From positions 115,001 to 179,000 of the forward strand of contig CAUYUJ010000858.1 of assembly GCA_963575745.1 (NCBI GenBank): DNA of 64,000 nucleotides, written 5' to 3'. Below, one piece after another: positions 53,733 to 63,643 of the stretch (positions are counted from its first letter, which is position 1; each line of letters begins with the position of its first letter). The stretch comes from Prorocentrum cordatum (lineage: Eukaryota; Sar; Dinophyceae; Prorocentrales; Prorocentraceae). The notes under the pieces are model-generated. The model was not told where the DNA came from and made no database searches. It saw nothing but the letters and a program-made list of their open reading frames with translations. The position numbers were made by a program, and so were the translations under genes.

Positions 53733-54610
53733 GAGCTGCGTGACATCGGCTACGCGGCACAGGCCACGCGGGACAGAGCACGCGGCGTGCGCCGCGCGGC
53801 GCCCCCGAGGCGCCCGGGTGCCCCCCCGACGAGCAGAACCCTCGCCGCGGCCGCACGGGCCGCCCCCGAGGCGCCCCGTGGCCGCCCGCCGAGCAGAACC
53901 CTCGCCGCGGCCGCCCGGCGCGCGGGGCGCCCACGAGGCGCCCCGCGGCCGCCTTCCGCGAGCGAGGCCTCGCCACACCCGCCCGCACGCGCGGGTCGGC
54001 TGCACGCAGGAGTGACCCTGGGCAAGAGTGACCTATGGTGCGCGACTTTTTGGGGGCCGCGGGGACCCCAACCTGGGCTCGCAAGCGGCTGCTGCTGCCT
54101 CGCTTTGAGCCGTCTGGGGACCCATCTGTGCCCGCACCAAAGGTCACTCCGGCGAAAGGTCACTCTTACGTCTAGTCGAACGGGGCGCTGACGAGGCGCC
54201 CACGGCTGCCCACCGGGCGAGGCCTCGCCACACCCGCCCAGCCCATCCTTCGAGCTAGCGGGCAGCCCCTGACTGCAGACGCTGCCGGGGAAGTCGCAGC
54301 TGTGAGGCTGGGAGCCGCGCTCTGCAGCGGGACCGCCCTTCACCCGTGAGACTGCTGGACCTCTGAAGACGAGAGCGTGCGCCGCGCAAAATGTTTCACG
54401 CCAGCCGCTCCCCGCCCGTGTGAATGCCTGGACGTTCGAAGCCGCACGCGCGGGGCTTCCAGACGCATGCCGCCGCACGTTGACAGCCCGTGGTCCAGCT
54501 GTCGCATCTGTCGAGATTGGATATGATGACCTGTGGGAGGGCTTCAGGCGAGACGCCTCGTGGTGATGCGAGAGGGAGGAGTAATCTGTATATGAATATG
54601 TACCTACATA

Positions 54611-54613
<3 letters not shown>
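53733..54613. other. GC-rich spacer with short direct repeats
   Basis: GAGCAGAACCCTCGCCGCGG occurs twice (53829 and 53896), with GAGGCGCCC between. TTTTTGGGGGCCGCGGG at 54045 recurs at 38728. No recognised gene. Confidence 0.4.

Positions 54614-54642
<29 letters not shown>
54614..54642. repeat. (AT)n microsatellite
   Basis: TATATATA tract. The following 54643-55202 is unassigned. Confidence 0.9.
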
Positions 54643-54645
<3 letters not shown>

Positions 54646-55202
54646 AAGAGGGATGCCGTGGGGAAATAGGAGGGAGGCGGGGGGAGTTTAACTTGCATTT
54701 TGACCTGCACGTGGAGAATGAAGGGAGGGGGAATGGACATGCATCCCGATAGCAATAGCAGCAGCAACACCGCAGCTACCAGCAGTATAACTTGCAACGG
54801 GGGGGGCGGGGGGAAGAGGGGCAGACGGGAGAGGAGGAGAAGGGAGGTGAACCCCAAGAACGCCACGGATGAACGCCCCCAACGCCATAGACCCCCAGAC
54901 CACCCAACATGCCCCTTATAACGCCACATAACATTCCCCAGAGCCACCTAGAACTCACCCACCCTCATGCAAACTTCTCCCACTGCTTTCCTCCTCATCC
55001 TACTCCCGTACATGGACATTCTATTCGAACCCTGTGGCCCAAGATGCCCCCCCGACCTCCCGAAATTAATATTGATGGCGTGGCGACGGGGGGGGCGTGA
55101 GTGGACAGAAATATTCGAACGCCAAACCACTGCCTTTACTGAGATCAACATTGATGTCGGGGGCGCGGGGGTGATTTAGAATCTCCCTCGAATGTGTGAG
55201 GG

Positions 55203-56467
55203 TTCGAATATATGAGAGAGCGTGATCCACCGCCGCTTTACTGTGGAAAATTGCCAGCTTTTTCCTCCCGAACCCCGGGGTCGCCCCCCCCCCTCCGAAA
55301 TCCCCCCCCCCCTGCTGGAACCCCGCCCCCTCCCCCCCCCCCCTCCCCCCCCTCCGGCAAACCCCCCCCCTCCCCTAACCACTCCCCCCCCCCATCCTCT
55401 CGAAAACCGGGGGGGGTCACTACCGGATCGAACCCCCCCCCCCTCCGGATCTGGAAAACCGGGGGGGGCACTACCGGTTCGAACCCCTCCCCCCCCCCCT
55501 CCGGATCTGGAAAACCGGGGGGGGTCACTACTGGTTCGAACCCCCCCCCCCTCGAAAACCGGAGGGGGTCACTACCGGTTCGACCCCCCTCCCCACACCC
55601 ACCGCCAGCAAACGACTCCCGGTCCCTACCACCGTCCGCATCACATCCCCCACTGTTGTTCCCAGCACCACTGTCCTCACCACCACTGTCCCCACTGGTT
55701 CCACCACCGTCCCCACTGTCCCCACCAGTGCCCCCACCACTGTCGCACTGTCCCCACTGTTCCCACCACTGTTCCCACCACGGTTCCACTCTCCCCACTG
55801 TCTCCACGGACCCAACCACTGCCCGACTATCCCCACTGTCCCCACCGTCCCACTGACTCCTCCGCTGTCCCACTGAGCTGTCCCACTGTTCCCACCACTG
55901 TCCCCACCACTGTCCCCGCTGTCCCCACCTCTGTCCCATTATCCCACCGCCGTCCTCGCCACCGCCTTCACCACTGTCCCCACCACCATTGTACCCTCCA
56001 CTGTCCCACTGTTTCCACCTCATTCCCACTGTCCCCACCACCACCGTCCCCACCACTGTCCACTGTCCCCCCCGTTCCCACCATTGTCCCCACCACTGTC
56101 CCCACCACTACCGTCCCCACCACTGTCCCACTGTCCCACTGTCCCCACCACTGTCCCGCTGTCCCCTCGCCACTGTCCCCACCAACACCGTCCCCACCAC
56201 TGTCCGCACCCCCACTCGGTTTTTCGAGGGGGGGGGGGAGGGGGTTCGAACCGGTAGTGACCCCCCCCGGTTTTCGAAGGGGGGGGGGGTTCGAACCGGT
56301 AGTGACCCCCCCCCTTTTCATGATGAGCCGGGGGGGGGGGGGAGGGGTTCGAACCGGTAGTGACCCCCCCCCGGTTTTCCAAAGGGGGAGGGGGAGGGCT
56401 TCGAACCGGTAGTGACCCCACCCGGTTTTCCGCCAACAGCGGTAGAACACGCTCTTTCGAATATATT
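55203..56467. mobile_element. 1.26-kb foldback-type element with minisatellite core
   Basis: Outer ends GAGAGAGCGTGATCCACCGC / (reverse complement) GAAAGAGCGTGTTCTACCGC next to ATATAT. The subterminal arms carry 4-5 copies of AAACCGGGGGGGGTCACTAC, CGGTTCGAACCCC at the left (55255-55600) and the same blocks inverted at the right (56210-56430). The core (55620-56215) is a CCCACCACTGTCC minisatellite. No ORF of its own. Architecture like FB elements of animals; single copy here. Confidence 0.7.
55620..56215. repeat. CCCACCACTGTCC minisatellite
   Basis: Degenerate 12-15 bp units of CCCACTGTCCCCACCACTG, rich in C and A on plus. It forms the core of the foldback-type element. Confidence 0.9.
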
Positions 56468-57290
56468 GTCCATCTACTGTCCATGGCAAGGTTTGCGTAG
56501 TGCGGCACATTGCTCAAAGCGACCCCTCATAAATCCAAGATCCCATGACTTGGGGGAGAAGGTGAAGGAGGAAGCGAAGGATGAGGAGGATAAGGATCAG
56601 GATGAGGAGGAAGAGGAGGATGGGGATGAGGATGAGGATGCGGAGGACTAGGAACAGTAGTGGGAGACAGGAAGAATGAGAAGGGTGAGGATGGGAGGTG
56701 GTGGGGAGGAGGATCAAGCGGTGGAGCGTGGAGGATTTCGAAGCAGGTGCGGGAGGAGTGAATCAGAGGAGGCAGGGACGAGGAGGCGATGGGAGGGGAA
56801 GAGAGGGCATGGGGAGGAGGGGAGGGGAGGGGAAGGGAACGGGGAGGGGAGGGGGGAGGGGATCGGAGGGGGCCGAAAAAGGGATGGAAGGAGACGGTCC
56901 TGTGAAGGGCTGCCTTGGGCCGTCCTGGAGGCCTCGGAGGCCCAATGGATCCCCGGAGCTGCGGGAAGTTCGATTTTGCCTGCCCAGGGTTACATGTTGC
57001 TGTCGTCCTACCGTCCACAACAGACATTGGGTGCATTATCGAAAGCTGGAGACGGTTCTGTGGAGGGCTGCCTTGAGCCATCCTGAGGCCTCGGAGGCCC
57101 CATCGTTCCCCAGGCTGCGAACGGGTCGGTTTATTCAAACCCAGGGTGATATAGTCAGCGCATGCACATGATTACAATTTATTTGCATATGGTGTTCACT
57201 CGTTCGCCGTCCTTGGGTCCTGGGTTACCACGCTTCCTTCATCGTCGCTATGGCAGCTGGATAGGCGCTTGCTCGTGATATTGATGGGGG
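56468..57290. other. purine-rich spacer
   Basis: 56560-56880 is G/A-rich. Two diverged copies of CTTGGGCCGTCCTGGAGGCC (56922) and CTTGAGCCATCCTGAGGCC (57072) show a local duplication of about 150 bp. No gene. Confidence 0.45.
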
Positions 57291-57299
57291 CGTTGTCTG

Positions 57300-57765
57300 G
57301 TAGGCTTTCAGGAAAGCAGCTGGCGAGGCAGCCAACAAGGCAGCCAACGAGGCAGCCTACGAGGCACCCAGCGAGGCGGCCAACGAGGCCTCCGACGAGG
57401 CAGCCCGCGGGGCAGCCAAAAAAACAGCCGTCGAGGCAACTGGCGAAGCAGCCAGCGAGGCGGCCAACGAGGTAGCCGACGAGGCACGAGGCAGCCAACG
57501 AGGTAGCCCACGAGGCAGCCAGCCATGCAGCGAGGCGGTCGACAGGGCAGCCAGGAAGGCAACCAACGAGGCCACCGACACAGCACCCGGCAAGGCAACC
57601 AACGAGGCAGCCAACGAGACAACCAACGAGGCAGCCAACGAGACAGCCAACAAACCAGCCAACGAGGCAGCCATCGAGGCAGCCAGCAAGGCAGCCAACA
57701 GGCAGCCGAGCAGGCAGGCCACCAGGAACCAGGCGACCAACGATACAGCCACAGGGCAGCCGACG
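57300..57765. repeat. 12-bp minisatellite GAGGCAGCCAAC
   Basis: About 38 units. Because the period is a multiple of 3, every frame stays open: (GCLV)n and similar on minus, (QPTR)n or (AANE)n on plus. A minus frame of 221 codons with a non-repetitive start (MASVRENGQDLRDMRAQVRK) runs through it, but nothing shows that it is a real gene. Confidence 0.9.
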
Positions 57766-57992
57766 AAACAGCAGCGAGGGAGGATCCCAAAATGGATCCC
57801 CCTTGCGCACCTGCGCGCGCATGTCGCGCAGATCTTGGCCATTTTCACGGACAGAAGCCACCCGAACCTATGTCGCTACGGATGGAAAAAAGGGCATCCG
57901 AGATATAGGATGCCCTCGCTCACTGGACTGCATCCATTTTCAGGATGCCCCCGTTGGAAGGATGACCGCAGCGCTTTCTGGACCGAGCGCAT

Positions 57993-59237
57993 TTGGCCCG
58001 TTGTTGTCTCCACAGCCAGAGAATGTCGCCGAAATCCTTCGCCCATGTATCTGCCGAAGAGCACGTCGCAATGCGCCGCTTGCATGACGGCGGCATGGGC
58101 GTCAAGAGGATCGCCGCGGCCTTGAGCCGCTCCACGGACACCGTCTCGAAGCATTTGTTCAAAAAGAACGCAACCAAGAAGTCCAAGGGCCGCCCGAAGC
58201 ATTCCATCCGCACCCCCAAAGGGTTTCTCGCTGCCCAGCGCGCTTACAAGAGGCTTCTCAAGTCCTCGGGCGGCACAAAGGAAGTGACGGCAGCCATGCT
58301 GAAGTCCGAGATGAAGTTGAAATGCGACATCAAGACAGTGCGCCGCGCGTTTGAGGAGAATGGCTATGAGTTCCGCCCGCTGTGCGAGAAGCCTGACCTT
58401 TCGGACGGGGGCAAGAAGGAACGCCTTGGGCCCGCGAGCACAAGCACCAGAGCCCCAGTCAGTGGCCACAGTACGTCCACGCGTGCATGGACAACAAGGC
58501 GTTCCAGGTGCTGCCCAATGCGAAGTGCAGGAAGGTGGCGGCAAAGCGCAAGGCTCGCGGGGTGTACAGGAAGCGCAAGCGGGACCTCTCCGTGGGCCAC
58601 GTCAAGCCGAGCAACCCCAAGGTTCTCGGGCCGGCGCAAGTCGGAGACCGCGCCGAGGCCACTCACGCCAGGCCAGTGGCCGACGGCGCGCTCTGATTTG
58701 GCTTGCCCCCAGGTTCTGAAGCAGAGTTCGGGCAAGGGCTCCGTGACCATCGCGTGCGCCATCGGCGCGCGCAAGGTGTTGATGTGGCACCAGGTGGTCG
58801 GCAGTTGGAACGTCGCAGCCGCGGAGCGAATGTGCTCGGGGGCGCCCCAGCCCGCTTTGGAGAGGGCCTGCCCTTCCGTGCGCGGCAAGTTCCGCGCCAT
58901 GGAAGACAACGACCCCACGGGCTACAAATCTCGCTCGGGCATGGCGGCGAAGAAGTCCGCTGGCATCCAGACGTTGGACTTGCCGAAGCGGCCCCCTGAT
59001 CTGATGCCGCTTGATTTCGCCTTCTGGGCCAATCTGAACAAGCGCATGGGGGGGCAGGAGAAAGACTGGCCCGCGAGCAAGACGGAGACGCGGGCGCAGT
59101 ACCTGGCCCGGCTGCGCCGCGCGGCGTTGGCGACGCCTTCTGAGTACATCCGCAGCATCATGGGCAGCCTGCACAAGCGCTGCGGCTTGTTGGTCGAGGC
59201 GAAGGGCGGCCGCTTCGCCGAGGGCGGCGGGGACTGA
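57993..59237 (+). pseudogene. Tc1/mariner-like transposase with two compensating frameshifts
   Basis: DDE-type cut-and-paste transposase. N-terminal helix-turn-helix (HVSAEEHVAMRRLHDGG, residues about 18-56), second HTH (about 77-122). The catalytic core starts in a different frame: about 58427-58640 reads HACMDNKAFQV, with the first Asp, and KRKRDLSVGHV. It then returns to the first frame for MEDNDPTGYK (second Asp) and PDLMPLDFAFW (third Asp). There are 35 residues between the second and third Asp (DD35D). The outer frame happens to be open throughout, so the gene looks intact but encodes nonsense for about 70 codons. Start may be the ATG at 57993 or 58023. No flanking TIRs found. Confidence 0.8.
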
Positions 59238-59590
59238 GCGCGCGCGCGGTTCCCTCGGGCGGCCGCGGCGCGATTCGCGGCGGGCCAGGGCGGCGGGCGA
59301 ACGCGGCGCAGACCGCAGCGATCCGGGGCGGCGGGCGGCCCGTAGCGGCCCGCGCCTCGGTTGACCCGCGCGAGCGACGCGGGGCGCGGGAAGGGAGCCA
59401 GTCGCGGTCCACGATCAAGACCAATCCGTGCGTCTACCGCCCCTGCGGCGACAGGACCAGCAGACCTAGTCGAAAGTCGCTGATCTTAGCATTATGATTA
59501 TGTCCGCCGAGGCCCCTCAGGCGCCAGCGCCCTGGCGACCCCAGATGGCCCCATCGCACGAGACACGCAGCAAACAACATAGTGACCCAA
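59238..59590. other. GC-rich spacer downstream of the transposase
   Basis: GCGGCGGGC-rich to about 59400. No TIR matching the transposase upstream flank, no gene. Confidence 0.4.
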
Positions 59591-59760
59591 CAGTGGACCA
59601 AGAGTGAACCAACAGTGAACCAACAGTGAACCTCCGTGAAGACCATAGTGAACCTCGAATTCGATGAAAACAGAATAAGGAACTGCTCTTTTTTTATAGA
59701 AATTGAAGCTCAGTCTGTAATCTGCCATGGTTCACTTTTGGTTCACTGATGGTCCACTTG
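59591..59760. mobile_element. TIR element I (GTGAACC arms)
   Basis: Left CAGTGGACCAAGAGTGAACC, then two more AACAGTGAACC; right reverse-complemented CAAGTGGACCATCAGTGAAC then CAAAAGTGAACC. A/T-rich core. Single copy, 170 bp. Confidence 0.75.
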
Positions 59761-59854
59761 TAGGTTCCGTGTGGTTTTTACGCATGTTTGCACACGTCCA
59801 ACAATGCCGCGCGAGCGGCATCCATGGACAGGATCCGCCGACCCCGCTCAGAGG

Positions 59855-59990
59855 TGCAGGGGGTGCGCCAGGCGCGCGAAGTGCGCCGCGTGCGACAGGT
59901 GCGTGGCGCGCGACAGGTGGGCCACGCGCGCCAGGTGAACGGGGCGCGCCCAAGTGCGACAGGTGCGCAGACGACGCCAGGTGCAACGAG
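59855..59990. repeat. GCGCGCCAGGTG minisatellite
   Basis: Units of GTGCGCCAGGCGCGC / GCGCGACAGGTG. This is the inverse complement of the GCGCACCTGGCGCG minisatellite in the macrosatellite at 47.2-48.7 kb. It lies 130 bp upstream of the HUH/helicase gene. Confidence 0.75.
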
Positions 59991-60120
59991 CCCCCCAACT
60001 GAGCAGCCACGCGGTGGTTTACGATGCCCCAGGAAACCCCGACGGTCCGCGTTGCGTTTTTCTCTGTAGCCTATCGGCTCAGCGGGGCGGGGGCTGGCCC
60101 TGGCCGGGTCGCGCCCGGGG

Positions 60121-61788
60121 ATGGCGCTCTCGGTGGACAGGCCAGAGAAGCGCCGCAGGCTCGTGGGGAAGCACAGCCAGCAGACGGCGCTCCTCGAGCA
60201 CGTCGCCGGCGAGGAGAACAGGAACGCCTCGCGGGAGGTCTACTTGGTGACTCTGCCGCACACGGACAAGGAGGGTCTCAAAGCGCCAGCGGCTTTCTCG
60301 CGGGAGGAGGTCCGCGACGCTTTCCTGGATTGCTGCGGCGCTCCGGACGCCGACCCCGCGTGGTTCGCCAGCCACCGCGGGCAGGGGGCCGCGCCCGTCG
60401 GGGTCAAAAAGCTGGTGGCATTCAAAAAGCACCACGCGCCAGTGGCAGGCGTCCGGCGGGCGCACTACCACGTGGCCTTGCACCTGGGCAAGAAGAGCAA
60501 GTTCTTGACCGCGAAGACGGCCTTGCTCAACAGGTACCAACTCGCCTCTCACTGGTCCTGCAGCCACGACGGGCACTGGTCGGCCGTCGGGCACTGCGCG
60601 AACGCGACGCCCAAGAAGCCGCGGAGCGCCCTGGACGTTGACTACTTGGCTTGGCCCGCGGACCACCCGCCGCTGTCCGCGGCGAAGAGGGAGCCGACGA
60701 CCGCCCGCGCTTTGGAGAAGCGCAGGACCGCGCGGGAGCAGGTCGAGGGCGAGAAGGGGAAGCCAGAGCCTCGCGTCGAGGAAGTGGACCTGTGGCCGAT
60801 AGTGGTCAGGTCTGGGATCCGGAATACTCCGGACGACCCCCACGCAGTGCGCAAGTTGATGGCGTACGCTAAGACGTCCTGCTCGCACAAGGTGGTTGCC
60901 TGGATGTTCAAGAACGAGCACGTGCTGGAGAAGATCATCGACAAGGCCTGGGCGTGGGAGAACGTGGGCAACTTCCTCGAAGACGCGACGAAGCCCGTCA
61001 TGCAACAGTTCAAGGAGGCCTTGCGGACGCCTTGCGTTTGCGGCGGCCGCTGGTTGCACCACGTCCGCGAGAGCCTGTCGATGAATCGCACCGACGTCCC
61101 CGACCTCTGCAGCAGTACCTTGATGTCCCTGAAGCACGGTCGGTCCGAGGCGGCCCCGGTGGTCAGCTTGGCTGGGCGCTTCGGCGGAGAGGGGAAGTCT
61201 CTTCTCTTCTCGGCGGTGCGGCCGCTGTTCGGCGGTGAGCACGTGTAGGAGAGGCCAGGCGGGGGGCAGTTTTGCCTCCACGGCTTGGACAAGGCCAAGG
61301 CCGCGGTGCTGGACGAGAGGATGTTCATCGATGAGGACCTCCCCCTGTCCATCCAGCTCCTGTGGCTGGAGGGCAAGCCTGTGCCCATCACTATGCCCCA
61401 GAACCAGCACGTCGGGCACAAGGTGTACATGGGGTCCGCCCCGATGTTTGTCACCTGCCCCGAGACGGCGCTGGCGGGCCTCTCGTTCGAGTCGTCGCAG
61501 CGCCCGCAGGGGCAGGCTGGCATGCTGCTCCGGCGGCTGAAACTGTGCTTATTCACTGTGCCGATTCCCAAGCCGCCGGCCCCGAAGCTAGTGCCGTGCC
61601 AGCGCTGTTTCTCGACCCTCGTCACAAGCGAGGCTCTTAAATTCAAGCCCAAGTGGTCCTGCCGCGTGCGATTGGGGTCGCTGCGCGCAGACATCATCAC
61701 CATCATCGCCATCATCACCATCGCCATTATCGTCGTTGCCACACCTCGTTGCCCCATCGGGAACTCCACGGAAGGCCCCGATGGCTGA
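60121..61788 (+). pseudogene. HUH endonuclease / superfamily-3 helicase (Rep-like), interrupted by one stop
   Basis: Initiator of rolling-circle or rolling-hairpin replication, as in small single-stranded DNA viruses and Rep-encoding transposons. From ATG 60121: HUH motif RRAHYHVAL (His115, His117). No clear YxxK-type nuclease Tyr: Tyr139 (LLNRYQLAS) lacks a following Lys, and the region WSAVGHCANATPKKP has His158. The helicase Walker A is GRFGGEGKS (Lys359). After an in-frame TAG (61246-61248) the same frame continues with KAAVLDERMFIDED (Walker B region), EGKPVPITMPQNQ, then GSAPMFVTCPE (motif C position) and a C-terminal PCQRC. Coding-like G/C third positions continue on both sides of the stop. 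An intron is less likely because the best GT-AG pair changes frame. Tail after about 61680 is (CAT)n. Confidence 0.7.
61690..61740. repeat. (CAT)n-like microsatellite
   Basis: ATCATCACCATCATCGCC run in the 3' tail of the Rep-like frame. It encodes Ile/Thr-rich sequence. Confidence 0.85.
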
Positions 61789-61984
61789 CTCCGCATGCCG
61801 CGCCCCGACAATTTCGGCAGACCCCTAGAGCGTTGCACGACCGCCACGGGCACGTCGTGCTTCCGGCCCAATGCGCCGATGGAGCGCCGGGCTTGACTGA
61901 CTGACTTGGAGCCCCCGTGGATCTTCGTAAGGCCCCCCTGGAGGCCCTCTCGGGCGAGGTCTACGACAGAGGCCCCCCGTTGCA
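61789..61984. other. short spacer
   Basis: The minus strand reads SIGALGRKHDVPVAVVQRSR without a stop. Composition is plausible, but I cannot assign it. Confidence 0.3.
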
Positions 61985-63420
61985 TTCCACTCAATTCCAT
62001 TCACTCCCAACTCCTCCGCAGGCCCCCCACTCCTTCCCAGTCCTCGCCACTCCCCTGTAGTCGTCCGCACCCCACCGCACTCCGCCAACAAAAACTCCGA
62101 AACCTCTCATTCCTCCACGCCCCTCCGCACTCTTCCCAACTGCTCCACGCCCTTCCGCACTCCACCCGAAACCTCCGCAACCGCCCCACTCCCCCCCACC
62201 CCTCCGGACTCCTCCCGGACCTTCCGCAACCGTCCCATTCCTCCAGACCCCTCCGCAGTCTTCCCAGAACCTCCGCAATCCTGCCATTCTTCTCACCCCT
62301 CCGCACTCTTCCCGAACATCCGCAACTCTCCCATTCCTCCACACCCCTCCGCATTCTTCCCAAAACCTCCGCAACTCTCCCATTCCCCCACATCCCTCCG
62401 CACTCCTCCCGAAACCTCCGGAGCCCTTCCAATTCTTTCCGCCCCTCCGCACTCCTCCCGAACATCCGCGATCCGTCCTATTCCCCCCCACCCTGCGCAC
62501 TCCTCCCAAACCTTCCGCAACCGTCCCAGTCCTCCACACCCCTCCGAACTCTTCCCGAAACCTCCGCAATCCTGCCAGTCTCTCCACCCCTCCGCACTTT
62601 TCCCGAACATCCGCAACTCTACCATCTCTCCACATCCCTCCGCACTCCTCCCAAAACCTCCGCAACCCTCCCATTCCCCCACATCCCTCCGCACTCCTCC
62701 CGAAACCTCCGCAACCCTTTTATCATTCCACATCCCTCCGCACTCCTCCCAGACATCCGCACCTCCCCCATTCCTCCAGGCCCCTCCGCACTCCTCCCGA
62801 AACCTCCACAACCGTCCCATTCCTCCACATCCGTCCGCACTCCCCCCGAAACCTCCGGAGCCCTTCCATGTCTCCCCACTCCCCCGCACTCCTCCCGGGA
62901 CATCCGCACATATCCGCACCTCCCCCATTCCTCCACACCCCTCCGCACTCCTCCCGAAACTTCCGCAACCCTCCCATGCCTTCACATCCCCTCGCACCCC
63001 TCCCAAACCTTGTGAAACCGTCCCATTCCTCCCCACTCCTCCGCACACCTCCCGAAAGAGACCTCCGCAACCCTCCCATTCCTCCACGCCCTTCCGCACT
63101 CCTCCCGACACCTTCGCAACCCCTTTTATCCTTCCACATCCCTCCGCACTCCTCCCAAACCTTCTGCAACCGTCCCATTCCTCCCCACCCCTTCCGCACT
63201 CCTCCCGAAAGAGATGTCCTCCACCCTCCCATTCCTCCCCACCCATCCGCACTCCCCCCGAAACCTCCGCAACCCTCCCAGTCCTCCCCACGCCTCCGCA
63301 CTCCTTCCACACCCCCCACAACCGTCCCATTTCCCCTCAACCCTCCGCACTCCTCCCAGTCCTCTTGGATTCTCCCAGTCCTCCAGACCCCTCCGCACTC
63401 CTCCTGAAACGTCTCACCCC
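61985..63420. repeat. 49-bp tandem satellite, about 29 copies
   Basis: Unit: CCCTCCGCACTCCTCCCGAA, ACCTCCGCAACCCTCCCATT, CCTCCACAC (49 bp; successive CCATTCC starts at 62331 and 62380). Strongly C/T-rich on plus. 49 is not a multiple of 3, so the long minus frames (REECGGVWRNG) cycle through three phases and are artefacts. Confidence 0.95.
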
Positions 63421-63612
63421 TTGCCCCAGCGTCTTACGCCCAGGAGCGGAACCTCCATCTTCCTCCTATTCCTTCTCCTCGTTCTCCTCCACCCCCTCCT
63501 CCCTCCTGTTCCTCATTCCTCATTGAGGGTTGTGGGTGATGATGATGCTGCTGATGATGATGATGATGCTGATACTGATGATGGTGATGATGATGATGCT
63601 GCTGATGATGAT

Positions 63613-63643
<31 letters not shown>

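Noticed and set aside
61235-61269. GTGAGC...GGGCAG as a 35-bp intron removing the stop in the Rep-like gene
   Set aside because: Removing 35 bp shifts the frame away from the helicase reading that continues downstream; an in-frame nonsense change fits better.
61985-63420. Leucine-rich or Gly-rich repeat protein on the minus strand
   Set aside because: The 49-bp period changes frame every unit; there is no conserved codon phase.
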